Assembly (NCBI GenBank): GCA_006386115.1
Contig: VFIW01000106.1
Span: 1 to 64,000 of the forward strand
Length of the DNA stretch: 64,000 nucleotides
Reading direction: 5' to 3'
Source of the DNA: Globisporangium splendens
Lineage: Eukaryota; Oomycota; Peronosporomycetes; Pythiales; Pythiaceae
Position numbers and translations under genes: made by a program. Of this stretch, positions 32,579-42,346 are shown in pieces. The notes beneath the pieces are model-generated. The model saw only the letters and a program-made list of their open reading frames with translations, had not been told where the DNA came from and ran no database searches. Numbering within the stretch: position 1 is the first letter of the stretch; each line of letters begins with the position of its first letter.

Positions 32579-34147
32579 ATGCGAGTCCAGCCAGCAACCA
32601 GCAGCCCCCCGCATCTGCTCCGCGCTTTGTCGTCTCCCCGAGCCTCCATCAGCCCATTGCGCAAGATGCTGCCGCCACTAGCGCAAGCGCCCGCTGCCGA
32701 TTCCAGCAACAACAACAATGCAGGCAACGGTTCCAGCAGCACTAGCAACAACACTGTTGGTTCGAGCAACGCTAACCCGCTGCCCGTAGAGCAGCTCCTG
32801 ATCAACCACGTGCGCTTCGCGTACGCGTTCAAGAAGAACGATGCGGCGCGGCTCATGCCGTTCCTGGACAAGGACGTGACGTTGCTGGCGACGGACGGCG
32901 TGCGCCACGAGGGTCTCTCGGCCGTGCTCGCGTACCTCGTGGGTCCGCGCATGGCCAAGCTCAGTTCGCACATGCACATCAAGGGCTCACCCACGCGCTC
33001 TGGCGCGTCGCAGACCAAGTTCGTGTACGAGCACGGCATGCTCTTCCGCCAGCCGCTCTACACCGAGGTGATCGAGTGGAAGGAGAACCACGTGGTGGCT
33101 GCCATCGCACACGTGCTCGTGCCCGACGGCAAGAGCAGTAAGGCCGCGATCCAGCACGAGAGCGTGGTGGTCAAGGTAGCCACGCCGACGTCGGGCTCCG
33201 CGTCGTCGAACGCCAACCAGCAGCGCGTGTCCTTTGAAACGTTCCACAACAACCAGGTCGAGTCCGATTACGACGGGGAACCGGAAGCCAGCGATGAAGA
33301 ACCGGAGCGCCACTCGATGTTGGACGACATGCTGCTCTGGCGCCGCTCCAAGTCGCTCCCCGAGACGTCGACGATGAGCGTGGATCGACTGTCGCTCTCG
33401 AGCAGCACAAGCAGCCACCTGAGCACGGGCAGCTCGAGCGGCGAGGTCTCAGGCACGCACAACACGACGCTGCGCATCCAGCAGGTGGTGTGCCACGACC
33501 TGGCGCCGATCCGCCACCGCAAGCGCGTGAACCCGTTCATCACGATCCGCAAGTGCGCGCACAGCAACGTCTGGAAGAGCTCTGTCGCTCGGAAGCAGAA
33601 CAACCCGACGTGGAATAACGTGCCGATCGAGATCAACGTCCACAACATGGACGACATCATGGAGATCTCGCTCTGGGACTTTACTTTGTTCAAGTCTGTC
33701 AAAGTGGCCACGGCTGCGCTCGTGCTCGCCGACCTGTTGACGCGGCCAGACGACGAGCCGTTCTCGCTGACGATCCAGCTCGAGCGCATGGACCTCACGG
33801 ACACGCAGCCGCCGATCCAGGTCACGATGAAGTTCGCGCACAAGGGTGCCAATCCGCACTGGTCCATGACGACGCGCAGCTCGCAGATGCTGGATGATAT
33901 GGACTCGGACTACGACGCCGCCGACGAAGCCAGCAACAGCAGCCACGACAGCAACGCGGTGGACGCGAGCACGTGCTCGTTTGGCTTCCTCTGCAACCTC
34001 CGGTGGTCGCTGCAGGACACGATCCTGGGCGACTCGTACAGCACGGCGACCAGCATGTTCCTGCGCGCGGCCTTCGTCGTGCTGCTCGTGTGGATCATCT
34101 CGCAGGTGGACTTTGAGTCCTATGGCCGCCTCACCAAGGCCAATTAG
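32579..34147 (+). CDS. NTF2-like / C2-domain protein with C-terminal membrane anchor
   Basis: Intronless; 522 residues from ATG 32579, or 493 from ATG 32666 (the latter begins MLPPLAQAPAADSS). After an Asn/Ser-rich head, residues about 70-195 resemble an NTF2/SnoaL-like fold (LLINHVRFAYAFKKNDAARL then MPFLDKDVTLLATDG, VIEWKENHVVAAIAHVLV). A Ser-rich linker follows. A C2 domain at about 295-400 (LRIQQVVCHDLAP, NPFITIRKC, NNPTWNNVPIEI, DIMEISLWDF) lacks most Ca2+-binding Asp residues. The very C-terminal MFLRAAFVVLLVWIISQV is a single membrane helix, so this is a tail-anchored or C-anchored protein facing the cytosol. Function is unknown; the parts suggest lipid or vesicle-membrane tethering. 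Confidence 0.8.
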   Translation: MRVQPATSSPPHLLRALSSPRASISPLRKMLPPLAQAPAADSSNNNNAGNGSSSTSNNTVGSSNANPLPVEQLLINHVRFAYAFKKNDAARLMPFLDKDVTLLATDGVRHEGLSAVLAYLVGPRMAKLSSHMHIKGSPTRSGASQTKFVYEHGMLFRQPLYTEVIEWKENHVVAAIAHVLVPDGKSSKAAIQHESVVVKVATPTSGSASSNANQQRVSFETFHNNQVESDYDGEPEASDEEPERHSMLDDMLLWRRSKSLPETSTMSVDRLSLSSSTSSHLSTGSSSGEVSGTHNTTLRIQQVVCHDLAPIRHRKRVNPFITIRKCAHSNVWKSSVARKQNNPTWNNVPIEINVHNMDDIMEISLWDFTLFKSVKVATAALVLADLLTRPDDEPFSLTIQLERMDLTDTQPPIQVTMKFAHKGANPHWSMTTRSSQMLDDMDSDYDAADEASNSSHDSNAVDASTCSFGFLCNLRWSLQDTILGDSYSTATSMFLRAAFVVLLVWIISQVDFESYGRLTKAN

Positions 34148-34325
34148 TCACTTATAGGTACAATCTCACAAATCATCATAAGCTACAGCACTTCACAGTA
34201 GAAGCAGCCCAGTGGAGTCGACACACATTTAGTTAAACCCCGTTTAATTTATAAAGACACATGCAAACATGCTTACACAAGCCACACACACTTGCCGAAA
34301 ATGCACATGAAGGCTACGCTTTTCT

Positions 34326-35879
34326 TCACGCGGCGTCGACAAATCCGGCGGGCACGAATGCACTGCGCGTGATGTGGTACAGTGGCAGGAACATGTTGTC
34401 GTGGGTGCGCAGGCTGGTCCAGGGCTTCCAGTGCCAGCCCTCGCACTTGTGGGGCTCCATGTTGCGCGGCACCTGGTCGTCCGCGACCGTCGCCTGCACA
34501 AAGATCGTGATGTAATGTTTGCCTTCATCCTCCATCGGGTCGTTCGTCACGTACGCAAACGTCACGTGCGAAATGTCGAGGTCTGGCAAATGTGGCAACA
34601 AAAGCAAGCAAGGCAATAAACATTGGGTGCCAATCCTTGATGCAAAAGGTTACGCAACGTACCAGTTTCCTCTTTGACTTCACGAATCGCGCACTCTTCC
34701 CAGGACTCGTACATTTCCAAATGGCCACCTACAGAAATACCCACAAGGTCATCAATAAGCATTGCATCGCCATGTCTTTGGTTGGACACGTAAAGCGCCA
34801 ATTTACATACCTGGAAGTGCATATCTGCCTGCACCGTGGGATCCTTTGCGCATCCCAATGAGCACGCAGTTCGGGTGCTTTGCAGACGTCAGCAGCACGC
34901 CAACACCCACGCGCACACACGTCTTTTGCGCTTGGAGCTCCTTGAAGTCCGCTTCCAACGTGACGACACTAAATTGCGCAGAATGGAAATCAAACAAAGA
35001 CATCACCAGCATAAGTCGAAGTAGCTTACTACAAGCGCCATATACACTCGTACCGCTCGCTCTCGACCGTGTCCTGCTTCTCGAGGAACGTGATGATCTC
35101 GTCGAGGTTGGATGTAGAGCTGAACTCGCTCCACTGGCTCATCTGGCTCAGTTGGCTCACTTGCCCCATCATCATGCCGTCGCCGTCGTCGGTCTGGAAA
35201 TCGCTTGATGACACCGTCGTCGTCCACATGGAGCTCTCGCTGTTCTCGCTGTCCTCGAACGACATCGTGCTGGTCGTGACCGTCGACGCGTACCCGCCGC
35301 GCGGTGACTGCGACTGCGACTCGCTGCTCTCCTCCATCGCCGTCGACTGCGAGGATTGGAAATCCACGACCTGAGCGGGCTTCTGGCTCCCCTGCATACG
35401 CACAAATAGACACACACACACATATAAACTTAGCATTTGCATTATGTACGCTTCTATGAAGCTGTATGTACTCGTTATTACCTCTTGCTGGCTCGCATCG
35501 GCCATGCTCAGCTGGCTCGTGCACAGCAGCGAGTCGTCCTTGTCAATGTACTTCATCAGCAGCACCTTCATCTTGGCATTCTCACGTGCCTATTCAACCC
35601 GTGCAAACAGCCACAGATGATGTAAACTCACCATTAAGGCAATGATCAATGCGTAATCAAGTACACACCGTTGATCCGTACCGTGACGATGAGCTTCTTC
35701 TTGGCTTCCTGCAGCGCCGAGCGGCTTTCCTCGAGCTCCTGCTCGGCGTCGCGCAGCGTGCGGCGCTTCTTCTTCGGTCCTTCGTCGTCGTGGACCATCG
35801 CAGCCACCGCCGCCGAAGACGCCGAGGCCGTCGGCGCGGGCGGCGGCAGCAGCTTGGCGCCAGCTCTGGTCGTCGTCAT
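34326..35879 (-). CDS. Coiled-coil/Ser-rich protein fused to a NUDT15-like Nudix hydrolase
   Basis: Six exons, 35879-35682, 35589-35482, 35391-35054, 34968-34811, 34728-34663 and 34582-34326, sum to 1125 nt (374 residues), and all phases fit. The first half has a basic patch ([19 protein letters not shown]), a helical stretch, and a Ser/Gln/Met-rich section ([12 protein letters not shown]). A short coil ([14 protein letters not shown]) runs straight into the Nudix domain in one exon: [21 protein letters not shown], then the Nudix box [22 protein letters not shown] with the catalytic REVKEE core. The usual Gly after EET is Asp. NUDT15/MTH1-like enzymes hydrolyse oxidised or modified nucleotides. 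If the donor at 35053 is not used, two genes would result, the first ending RYECIWRL; the fused model is preferred because that tail looks intronic. Confidence 0.75.
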
Positions 35880-36514
35880 ATTCAATTTTGTGTGTGGCTG
35901 CTGGCGGCATCTCACCTTCTAATAAAGTCGTCTTACCTCACTTGAGTGCCACAACTCGTACAAATATCCTTCAACACTTTCCACGCCTAACCCGACTTTT
36001 CAATTATTCCCAACTATAGTCGGCTCTATAGTCGTGCCCGTTCCGTCTTTTGTGCTCACATATCGAGTCGTGCCATATTGGACGAGTGAAAATTGCAGTC
36101 GTGCGCATTGAGGGACAAGCCAAAAAATAGCTGCTCAAGTCAGCTCATATTCTATTTTGAAGCTGAAAGGCGATATCATCAACAAAGATCTCATTTTGCG
36201 AGTTCAGTCGAATTATGCTCAAGTGGCACCTATGCAAATGAGCGCGAGACGTCTTGCTTTATATCTGTGTGCGTCAATTGTACCCACATGGATACAGTGT
36301 GAGATCTTCTATTTTGGGTAACACTGGATACGCGTCTAAAATAATCCCAGCTACCTCAAAAACCGAAATCTAAGTTTCAATGCATAGCTTGCACCTTCTT
36401 GATCAATGTTTTCCGTTTGCATGGAAGCATGAGCTCCATTGTCCATTTCTCGCTCACTCACTCTAACAAGTAAGCGCTACAGACTGTAACATTAATGCTG
36501 AAGCCCAAGCTCGA
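35880..36514. other. Intergenic region next to a transposon fossil
   Basis: A 635 bp AT-rich gap. A CTATAGTCGGCTCTATAGTCG near-repeat lies at about 36014-36034. No gene is supported. Confidence 0.45.
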
Positions 36515-37406
36515 ATGGATGAGCGAATCGCCAAATTCAAAGCTTCCCCGATTTGGTCCAAGTCAATGCGTCAAGGGACAATCGAGTCTGAGTCAATATG
36601 CGCATCAACGTCGATCCTCTCAAGTGTGGAGTTCGAGTGGCCGATGGAGAAAGTATTGAGTGGTTTGTGCGCCTTGCTGACGGCTGTGGAGACACCCAAG
36701 GATGCCCTACGTTCGTAAAATGCACGAGGACGTCGACCTCAAATGCCACTAAGCACTTGTCGGCTAAGCATCAGACAATTTCCCCCAAGGCGGCGCCTCA
36801 CGTTCGCATTGTATCGAAACTCGCGAAGCAGTCCGACATGTCGAATGCTTCGTTTGCTGAAGACTCACTGCGATGGTTCCAGGTTAGCATCTGCTTGCAT
36901 GTTTACTATCATTTTTACTGGGGACGCTAAAAGCGTACCTTTAGGCTCGCCTTGTTGCATGGTCTGCTGGAGCCTCGCTAGCGTGCCGAGTATTTGAAAT
37001 TCCTCGCTGGCGACTTATCGCAGCTCAATTACCTGTCGGGGACAAGAGTATGCAGTTGTTCAACTGTCGAAAGGTCCAGATCGAGCTGTGCATTCCTGTC
37101 CGGAACCTTATCACCGCTCGAGTTGCAGCTGTTCGGAGAGAACACAGCACTCCTTTTATTTCGCTGAACCTGGATCTCATCAAAAATCCAAATAACAACA
37201 AGAAATTTCTGGCAGCGAGGATCTCCTACAATGCAAGACAAGAGAGTGATGCCAGTTTCAACTTGGCGATTCGACGCTATTCACCGCCTGTTGCTGAGTG
37301 CAACAGCGCACAGACATCGGATCTGACTGTACAATGGACCCGCGGAATTTTACTCGAGTTCGGCATCAGCTTGTATAAAGACGTGTTAACAAGAACTCCC
37401 CCTTGA
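36515..37406 (+). pseudogene. Fossil of a hAT-family transposase
   Basis: Short overlapping frames give two hAT hallmarks. Around 36640-36780 the frame reads FVKCTRTSTSNATKHLSAKH, the second half of a BED zinc finger (C..C..H..H). Around 37125-37290 it reads TPFISLNLDLIKNPNNNKKF then LAARISYN and FNLAIRRYSPP, matching the catalytic-core strand that holds the first Asp (L.LDL). Stops and frame changes separate the parts and the C-terminal dimerisation domain is missing. No terminal inverted repeats or target duplication were found by eye. Confidence 0.5.
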
Positions 37407-38266
37407 CACCCGACTCGCCGGTTTTAGAAGCCCTATCAGCAGTCCAAGGCTCTATAAACCCCATGCTTCCGCCGATTGAGCCCCACTCGACGTTGCTTAA
37501 TTGGACCTCAATGGAGATGTATTTGTTGTAGAGGACATAAATGCAAGGCAAGGCATAGGCAACGATACACTTTATTTAGTTAGGTTGGTTTGGAAATCCC
37601 AACATGGAAATTTTAACCAATCTTCCAATTGCTATGGTAAACGAGTTCAAACGAGCCGACCAAGCCATCATATGGCCAAACGCAGCACCCCAAACGGTGC
37701 AACGCAACAGGGGTGGGCGGCGCAGACATCGTCGACGTAGACAACCTACATCTGGCAACTATTTACTCAACTGTGATGAAGCCAACATTCAGCTGAAGTC
37801 GTGCTGAAATACGATGCTCTGCATCTTTAGTCGACTGTGGTCGTGGAAGATATCGTATCAAAAAACGATCAGTCGATGTTAGTCGCGCTGGATTTCGCGA
37901 TGCCGAATTCTCGTCAGCTGTAGCTAGCAACGCAGTCACAGAAGGTCTAGACATATTTTGACAGAGACTTGACTCCCACGACAAAGTGACATTGATTTGC
38001 ATGGCTTCAACATGCACTCTGGTTACCGTTTGATCATCATTCTGATCTCGTAAAAAGTGTAAAAACATGTAATTATGACGAATGTGTGTGCACTTTCCCA
38101 GCGAGCCTTTTGTTGCCTTTCTTGGCGCAAGTGACGCGAAGGTCGCAGCAGCCGACACGGAAAGCCAAAGGCAACGCCAAGCTTCGCGCTCCTCATATCT
38201 GTGGATCTCTCTCTCTCTCTGTGCGTGTGTGCCTCTGGACACTGCTGTTGCCATCTGAGAGGTATA
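37407..38266. other. Intergenic region upstream of the WRKY19-like gene
   Basis: 860 bp. The left part is AT-rich and may be more transposon debris. A 180-residue frame on the minus strand (37763-38305) has no recognisable domain. A TCTCTCTCTCTCTGTGCGTGTG leader tract lies at about 38206-38230. Confidence 0.4.
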
Positions 38267-39214
38267 ATGCAAGTCCTCGGTGCGTTCGTCGTTGCCGCCA
38301 CGCAATCCCCACAGTCACAGAATCAACAGCAGCGACAAGACCCATCGGCACAGCTGGACAACCCAGTCGAGAGCATGAAGAAGCTGTCGCGACCGCGGAC
38401 GATGAAGCGATGCACGACACCGGCATGTGAGAGCTTTGCGCGGTCACGAGGTTTCTGCAAGGCTCATGGAGGCGGCAAGCGATGCAATCAGCTGGGCTGT
38501 ATGCTCAGCGACCAGGGCGGCGGATTCTGCATCCGTCATGGTGGCGGCAAGCGCTGCGAAGTGGAAGGTTGTCTGAAAAGCGCGCAGTCGCGAAGATTCT
38601 GCAAGGCTCATGGAGGCGGTGTGCGGTGTCGAATCGAGGGATGCCAGAAAACAAGCCAGGGAGGAGGGTGCTGCCGCATGCATGGAGGAGGACCACGTTC
38701 CCAGAAGAAGAGCGGTTTGGCCACTACTCGATCTGATGGTGCGAGGGCTAGCATGAGGGCAACAGAGCGTTTGCGTGCATTGAGAGACGCGTCTGATGTT
38801 AACATGGCAAGTTCTGATGCTGTGACGCCGCTATCCATCGTGGGAAGAACACCAGCGAGAGAGTGCAATGCACCTCGCTGTTCCCCCGCAGCTGTCAAAC
38901 TGGAGAAGGCAGAAGGCTCTTCCATGCCACAAACTGGAACAATGAAGCAACTGATCAACGAAGAAGGCGGTGACATTGAGAAGAAGACAAAGAAACTAAC
39001 AGCATTTACGATCGAATCATTGCACGCGCGAGCTCAGGCATCGATCAAGTTAGAAGAGCGAGAAGAAGAGAAGGATCATGACGCGGAAAGCCGGTGCCGC
39101 GTTGGTGGCTGCCGAAACCAAGCGATGTCGCCTGCTACACAGTTGTGCAGTGAGCACAGCACGAATTTGACATTTGCAGCGTCTCTGCTGGGCATGCTCT
39201 CGCGCGAATCCTGA
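38267..39214 (+). CDS. WRKY19-like zinc-finger protein with HGGGKRC repeats
   Basis: Intronless, 315 residues; ATG 38267 is the first in frame. Four to five tandem fingers at about 55-165 follow the pattern C-x4-C-x6-F-C-x2-HGGG-x-RC (RGFCKAHGGGKRC, GGFCIRHGGGKRC, RRFCKAHGGGVRC, GCCRMHGGG). A final degenerate C..C..C..H unit stands near the C-terminus (CRVGGCRNQAM, LCSEH). This WRKY19-like or VOZ/LEF-type repeat is greatly expanded in oomycetes and is thought to bind DNA or zinc; the target is unknown. The middle is basic then acidic. It is intact. Confidence 0.9.
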   Translation: MQVLGAFVVAATQSPQSQNQQQRQDPSAQLDNPVESMKKLSRPRTMKRCTTPACESFARSRGFCKAHGGGKRCNQLGCMLSDQGGGFCIRHGGGKRCEVEGCLKSAQSRRFCKAHGGGVRCRIEGCQKTSQGGGCCRMHGGGPRSQKKSGLATTRSDGARASMRATERLRALRDASDVNMASSDAVTPLSIVGRTPARECNAPRCSPAAVKLEKAEGSSMPQTGTMKQLINEEGGDIEKKTKKLTAFTIESLHARAQASIKLEEREEEKDHDAESRCRVGGCRNQAMSPATQLCSEHSTNLTFAASLLGMLSRES

Positions 39215-39513
39215 CAGCACAAGCGGGCTTTGACGCCATACTATTTAACCTTCACTGTTTGGAACAGAGAAACAGGGAGGGTGCGATTCATCGACAGATG
39301 GAAGCAACCAAAGTAATGCTAACGAAGACGCAAATGAATCGCACACGATATTAAAGCTGATGGGGCAAAGGCTTTCAAAACAGCGTAAACGGCATGCCGA
39401 TACACAAAACCACACAATGTGGTTACGAAAGAGAGAAAAGAAGTAAAAAAGCAAAGCGACAAACTACGAGTGTGGAAGATCCAACGGGCGAGAGACGCAG
39501 TACGACCGAACGA

Positions 39514-42346
39514 CTAACACATAGAGCGCCAAGACGCCTTGGGCTGCGGCATGCGCTTGAGCTTCTCGTTGCTGTCTGCCAGCAGCGTCTCGACGCGCTC
39601 GATGGCCGTCGATATCTGCTGGAGCTGCGTGCCGTGGTAGCCGATGGCGTTGGCCATCTCGTGCTGCTGCGCCGCGAGGATCTCCTGCGTCGAGATCGTC
39701 TTGTCCAGCAAATCGAGCATCATGCGCTCGTTCTGGTTCAGGTTTGATGCCTGCAGCTGGTTCGAACGGCTCGCGATGGGCACGATCTTGGCGCAGTCCA
39801 TGTCTGCGCTCGTGTTCGTCGAACTGCTCGCATAGCTTCCGAAGCTTTCCTCAGAGATCGAGCGTGTGATACCCAGGAACGACGCGTTGGCCTCGTGGTG
39901 GCGCTGGTTGTCGAAGGAGCTCTCGCTTTGGTGATAGTTTGCGTAGTTGTCGTACACGGGTGACGGCGCCGCGGGGACGAGGTCCTGATACGAGAGTCGC
40001 TCGTTGCTGCTGCTGCTACTGTCATGGGGGTTGTCAGAGTGTACGCTGTGGTTCCTCAACCGAGACGGAGTGGATATCGCGGAGCCCAGCGTGATGGTGG
40101 ATGCTACCGAGCCCATATCGAAGCTTGAGGATGCTGGTGGAGGCGGCGCCGGCCGCTTCCCACCTTGTGCGAGACACTGTCGCAGTCGCAGCAGCAGATC
40201 GCAGCCCAAATGCTGGTCCTGGAGCTGGTTGTTCTCATAACACGATTGCGCCACGATGCAAGAGACGTTGACAGACCCAAGACCGTCGTGCAAGCTGCAG
40301 GGTGCCACGAACCAGCCAAAGAGCAGGTCGCTCTCGTCGGCCTCGTAGATCTTGTTCGAGTTCATGGCCACGACGACGGTGCTGCCGTCCGGGTACTGTC
40401 GTGAGTGCGTGAGCACGCGAAGCCCTTCTCTTCCTGTGGAGATTCCATCTACACATAACAAGAGAAGCATGGTCAGATACCAACACCACTCCCAAAAGCT
40501 CCTATGTAAGTCAGCCAAGAGCCACGTACTTGGCTTGAAGACGATTTCATCCATCCACGTCTGCGTGCTAAGCTTGTAGCGCCGCGTCACGTGCGCGAAC
40601 ATGTTGTCGTAGATCCACGCGTTCTCGTAGTTCTGCAGGTGCGCAACGGCCGCAGCGCACGTGCCAGAAAGCTTGGTGTTGGCTCGCGTGAAGTGGCGGC
40701 CACTAAGGAAAAGCTCAAACGCCTTGACGCCGTCCTGGGACGGACGTTCGCACCAGAGCGTGCTCTGTAGCCGCTGGAAAAACTCCATTGAGACACCGAT
40801 CTTCTCGCCGTACTCCGGCGGCACCGACGACATCGCGAGGTACATGCTCGGACTCGGATCCGTCCACTCGAGGTCGTCGCTGCTACCTTGCGATGATGCG
40901 TAATCCGCGAGGTTGAGCCCATGCAACGACGCGTGCAGATCCAGGAGTCCGCCGTCGTCCGAGGTGCTGCTGCTTCGATCACTGCTGCTGTCCGACGCCG
41001 TCTCGCTCAACGGCACCTGGAGGAACGTCGACATGTCCGTGTGCGTGCGATTCATCGAACGCACTGTGGACTCGGTTACCTGCACAAAGTCACGGGGACA
41101 AGGAGGGCAATGTCAGAGGATGAGGGCATGCTTTGAATTCTAAACGAACGTACCCTCGTGGATGAAGATCCGTCGACACGCTGCTCGAGCACCTCAGACA
41201 CGATGTTAGCGACAGCCTCCAGCGTGCTTCGCATCGCGGGCGAAGTCTCGCGGTGAGGGCTCGTGTCCAGCGCACACACAGTGCCGATGCATCGCCCCAT
41301 GACGCGGATGGGAGAGCCCGCATAGTACCGCAGCGGCCTGGAGCTGATGCTGAGGTTGTTGGCGTGGAAGTGCTTGTCGAGGTTCGTGTCGGGGACGATC
41401 ATCGTCTTGCCCTGGTCCAGCGTCTGGGAGCACACGCAGTCGTCTCGGGGTATGTGGGTTGCATCCCAACCGACGCTGGCCTTGAACCAGAGGAAGCTGT
41501 CGTCGAGGATCCCGATGAACGCCACGGGGCACTCCAAGGTGCGCGCCACGATGCTCACGAGCAGGTTCATGGTCGGGTCGTTGTCCGGGCGCAGGATGAC
41601 CGAGTTGCGCACGATCTGCAGCCGCGCGCTCTCGTCGTCGGGGATCGGCTGCGGCCAGAGCTGCACGACGCTGCCGTTCGTGAGCTCTGAGTCCATACTC
41701 CACACCGAGAGTTGCTTCTGGCACATGCCTGGGTTGCGTCCATTGCTGGTCTGAGGCTGCTGCTGATTGTCGCCGTTCTGGGCATCGCCATTCACTGCGG
41801 AGATGGCGCAATGCTGCTGATTGCCACCGTCTGGGTTGCTTTGGACGGGCAGGATCGACATGCGCCTCTTGTCCATGGCGAGCGTCTCGCGCATCGCCAT
41901 CTCGTTGGCCTTGATGGACGCGTCCGTGGCGCGGATCATGCAGAACGTGCACACGCGCGTGACGCACTCGACGTTCACGTCCGTCAGCCGGATCTTGCGC
42001 TGGCTGGAGCATCCGCCACACACGACTTCACCACACTATACATAGCATTTTTTAAAGGTGTTAGTCGACGCATGTAGCCCAGTCATTTTCTTTCTTTCTG
42101 CAGTTGAGCAGCTCCGTAACCCAAGCATGACAACAATACTGCTGTTGCGTGACCTACCGTGCGGCAATGGTGGCGACGTCGAAACGGCAAGAACTGCTGC
42201 ACGCACACGTTGCAGTGCGTGCGCACTTCGTCGTGGACCCACGCGTCGGTCTTGAGCAGGTTGCCGACGACCAGCAGGCCACCCTCGAGGAAGTACATGT
42301 ACTGCTGCGGCGACGGCGCGCTCGCGCTACGCTTGCCACCACCCAT
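39514..42346 (-). CDS. FYVE-GAF domain protein
   Basis: Four exons, 42346-42158, 42035-41154, 41079-40530 and 40448-39514, total 2556 nt (851 residues). The second-last intron (81 nt) is open in frame and easily missed; GTACGT...GTGTAG borders support it. Residues about 40-100 form a FYVE finger: HCNVC, FRRRHHCR, then across the intron CGEVVCGGCS and RVCTFC, so it should bind PI3P on endosomes. A GAF domain spans about 190-350 (PVAFIGILDD, WFKASVGW, DCVCSQTL, YYAGSPIRV, GTVCALD). The C-terminal 490 residues have a possible helical lipid-binding-like region (NYENAWIYDNMFAHVTRRY) and a last coiled coil (AIERVETLLADSNEKL). Oomycetes have many such FYVE combinations. What the GAF senses is unknown. 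Confidence 0.88.
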
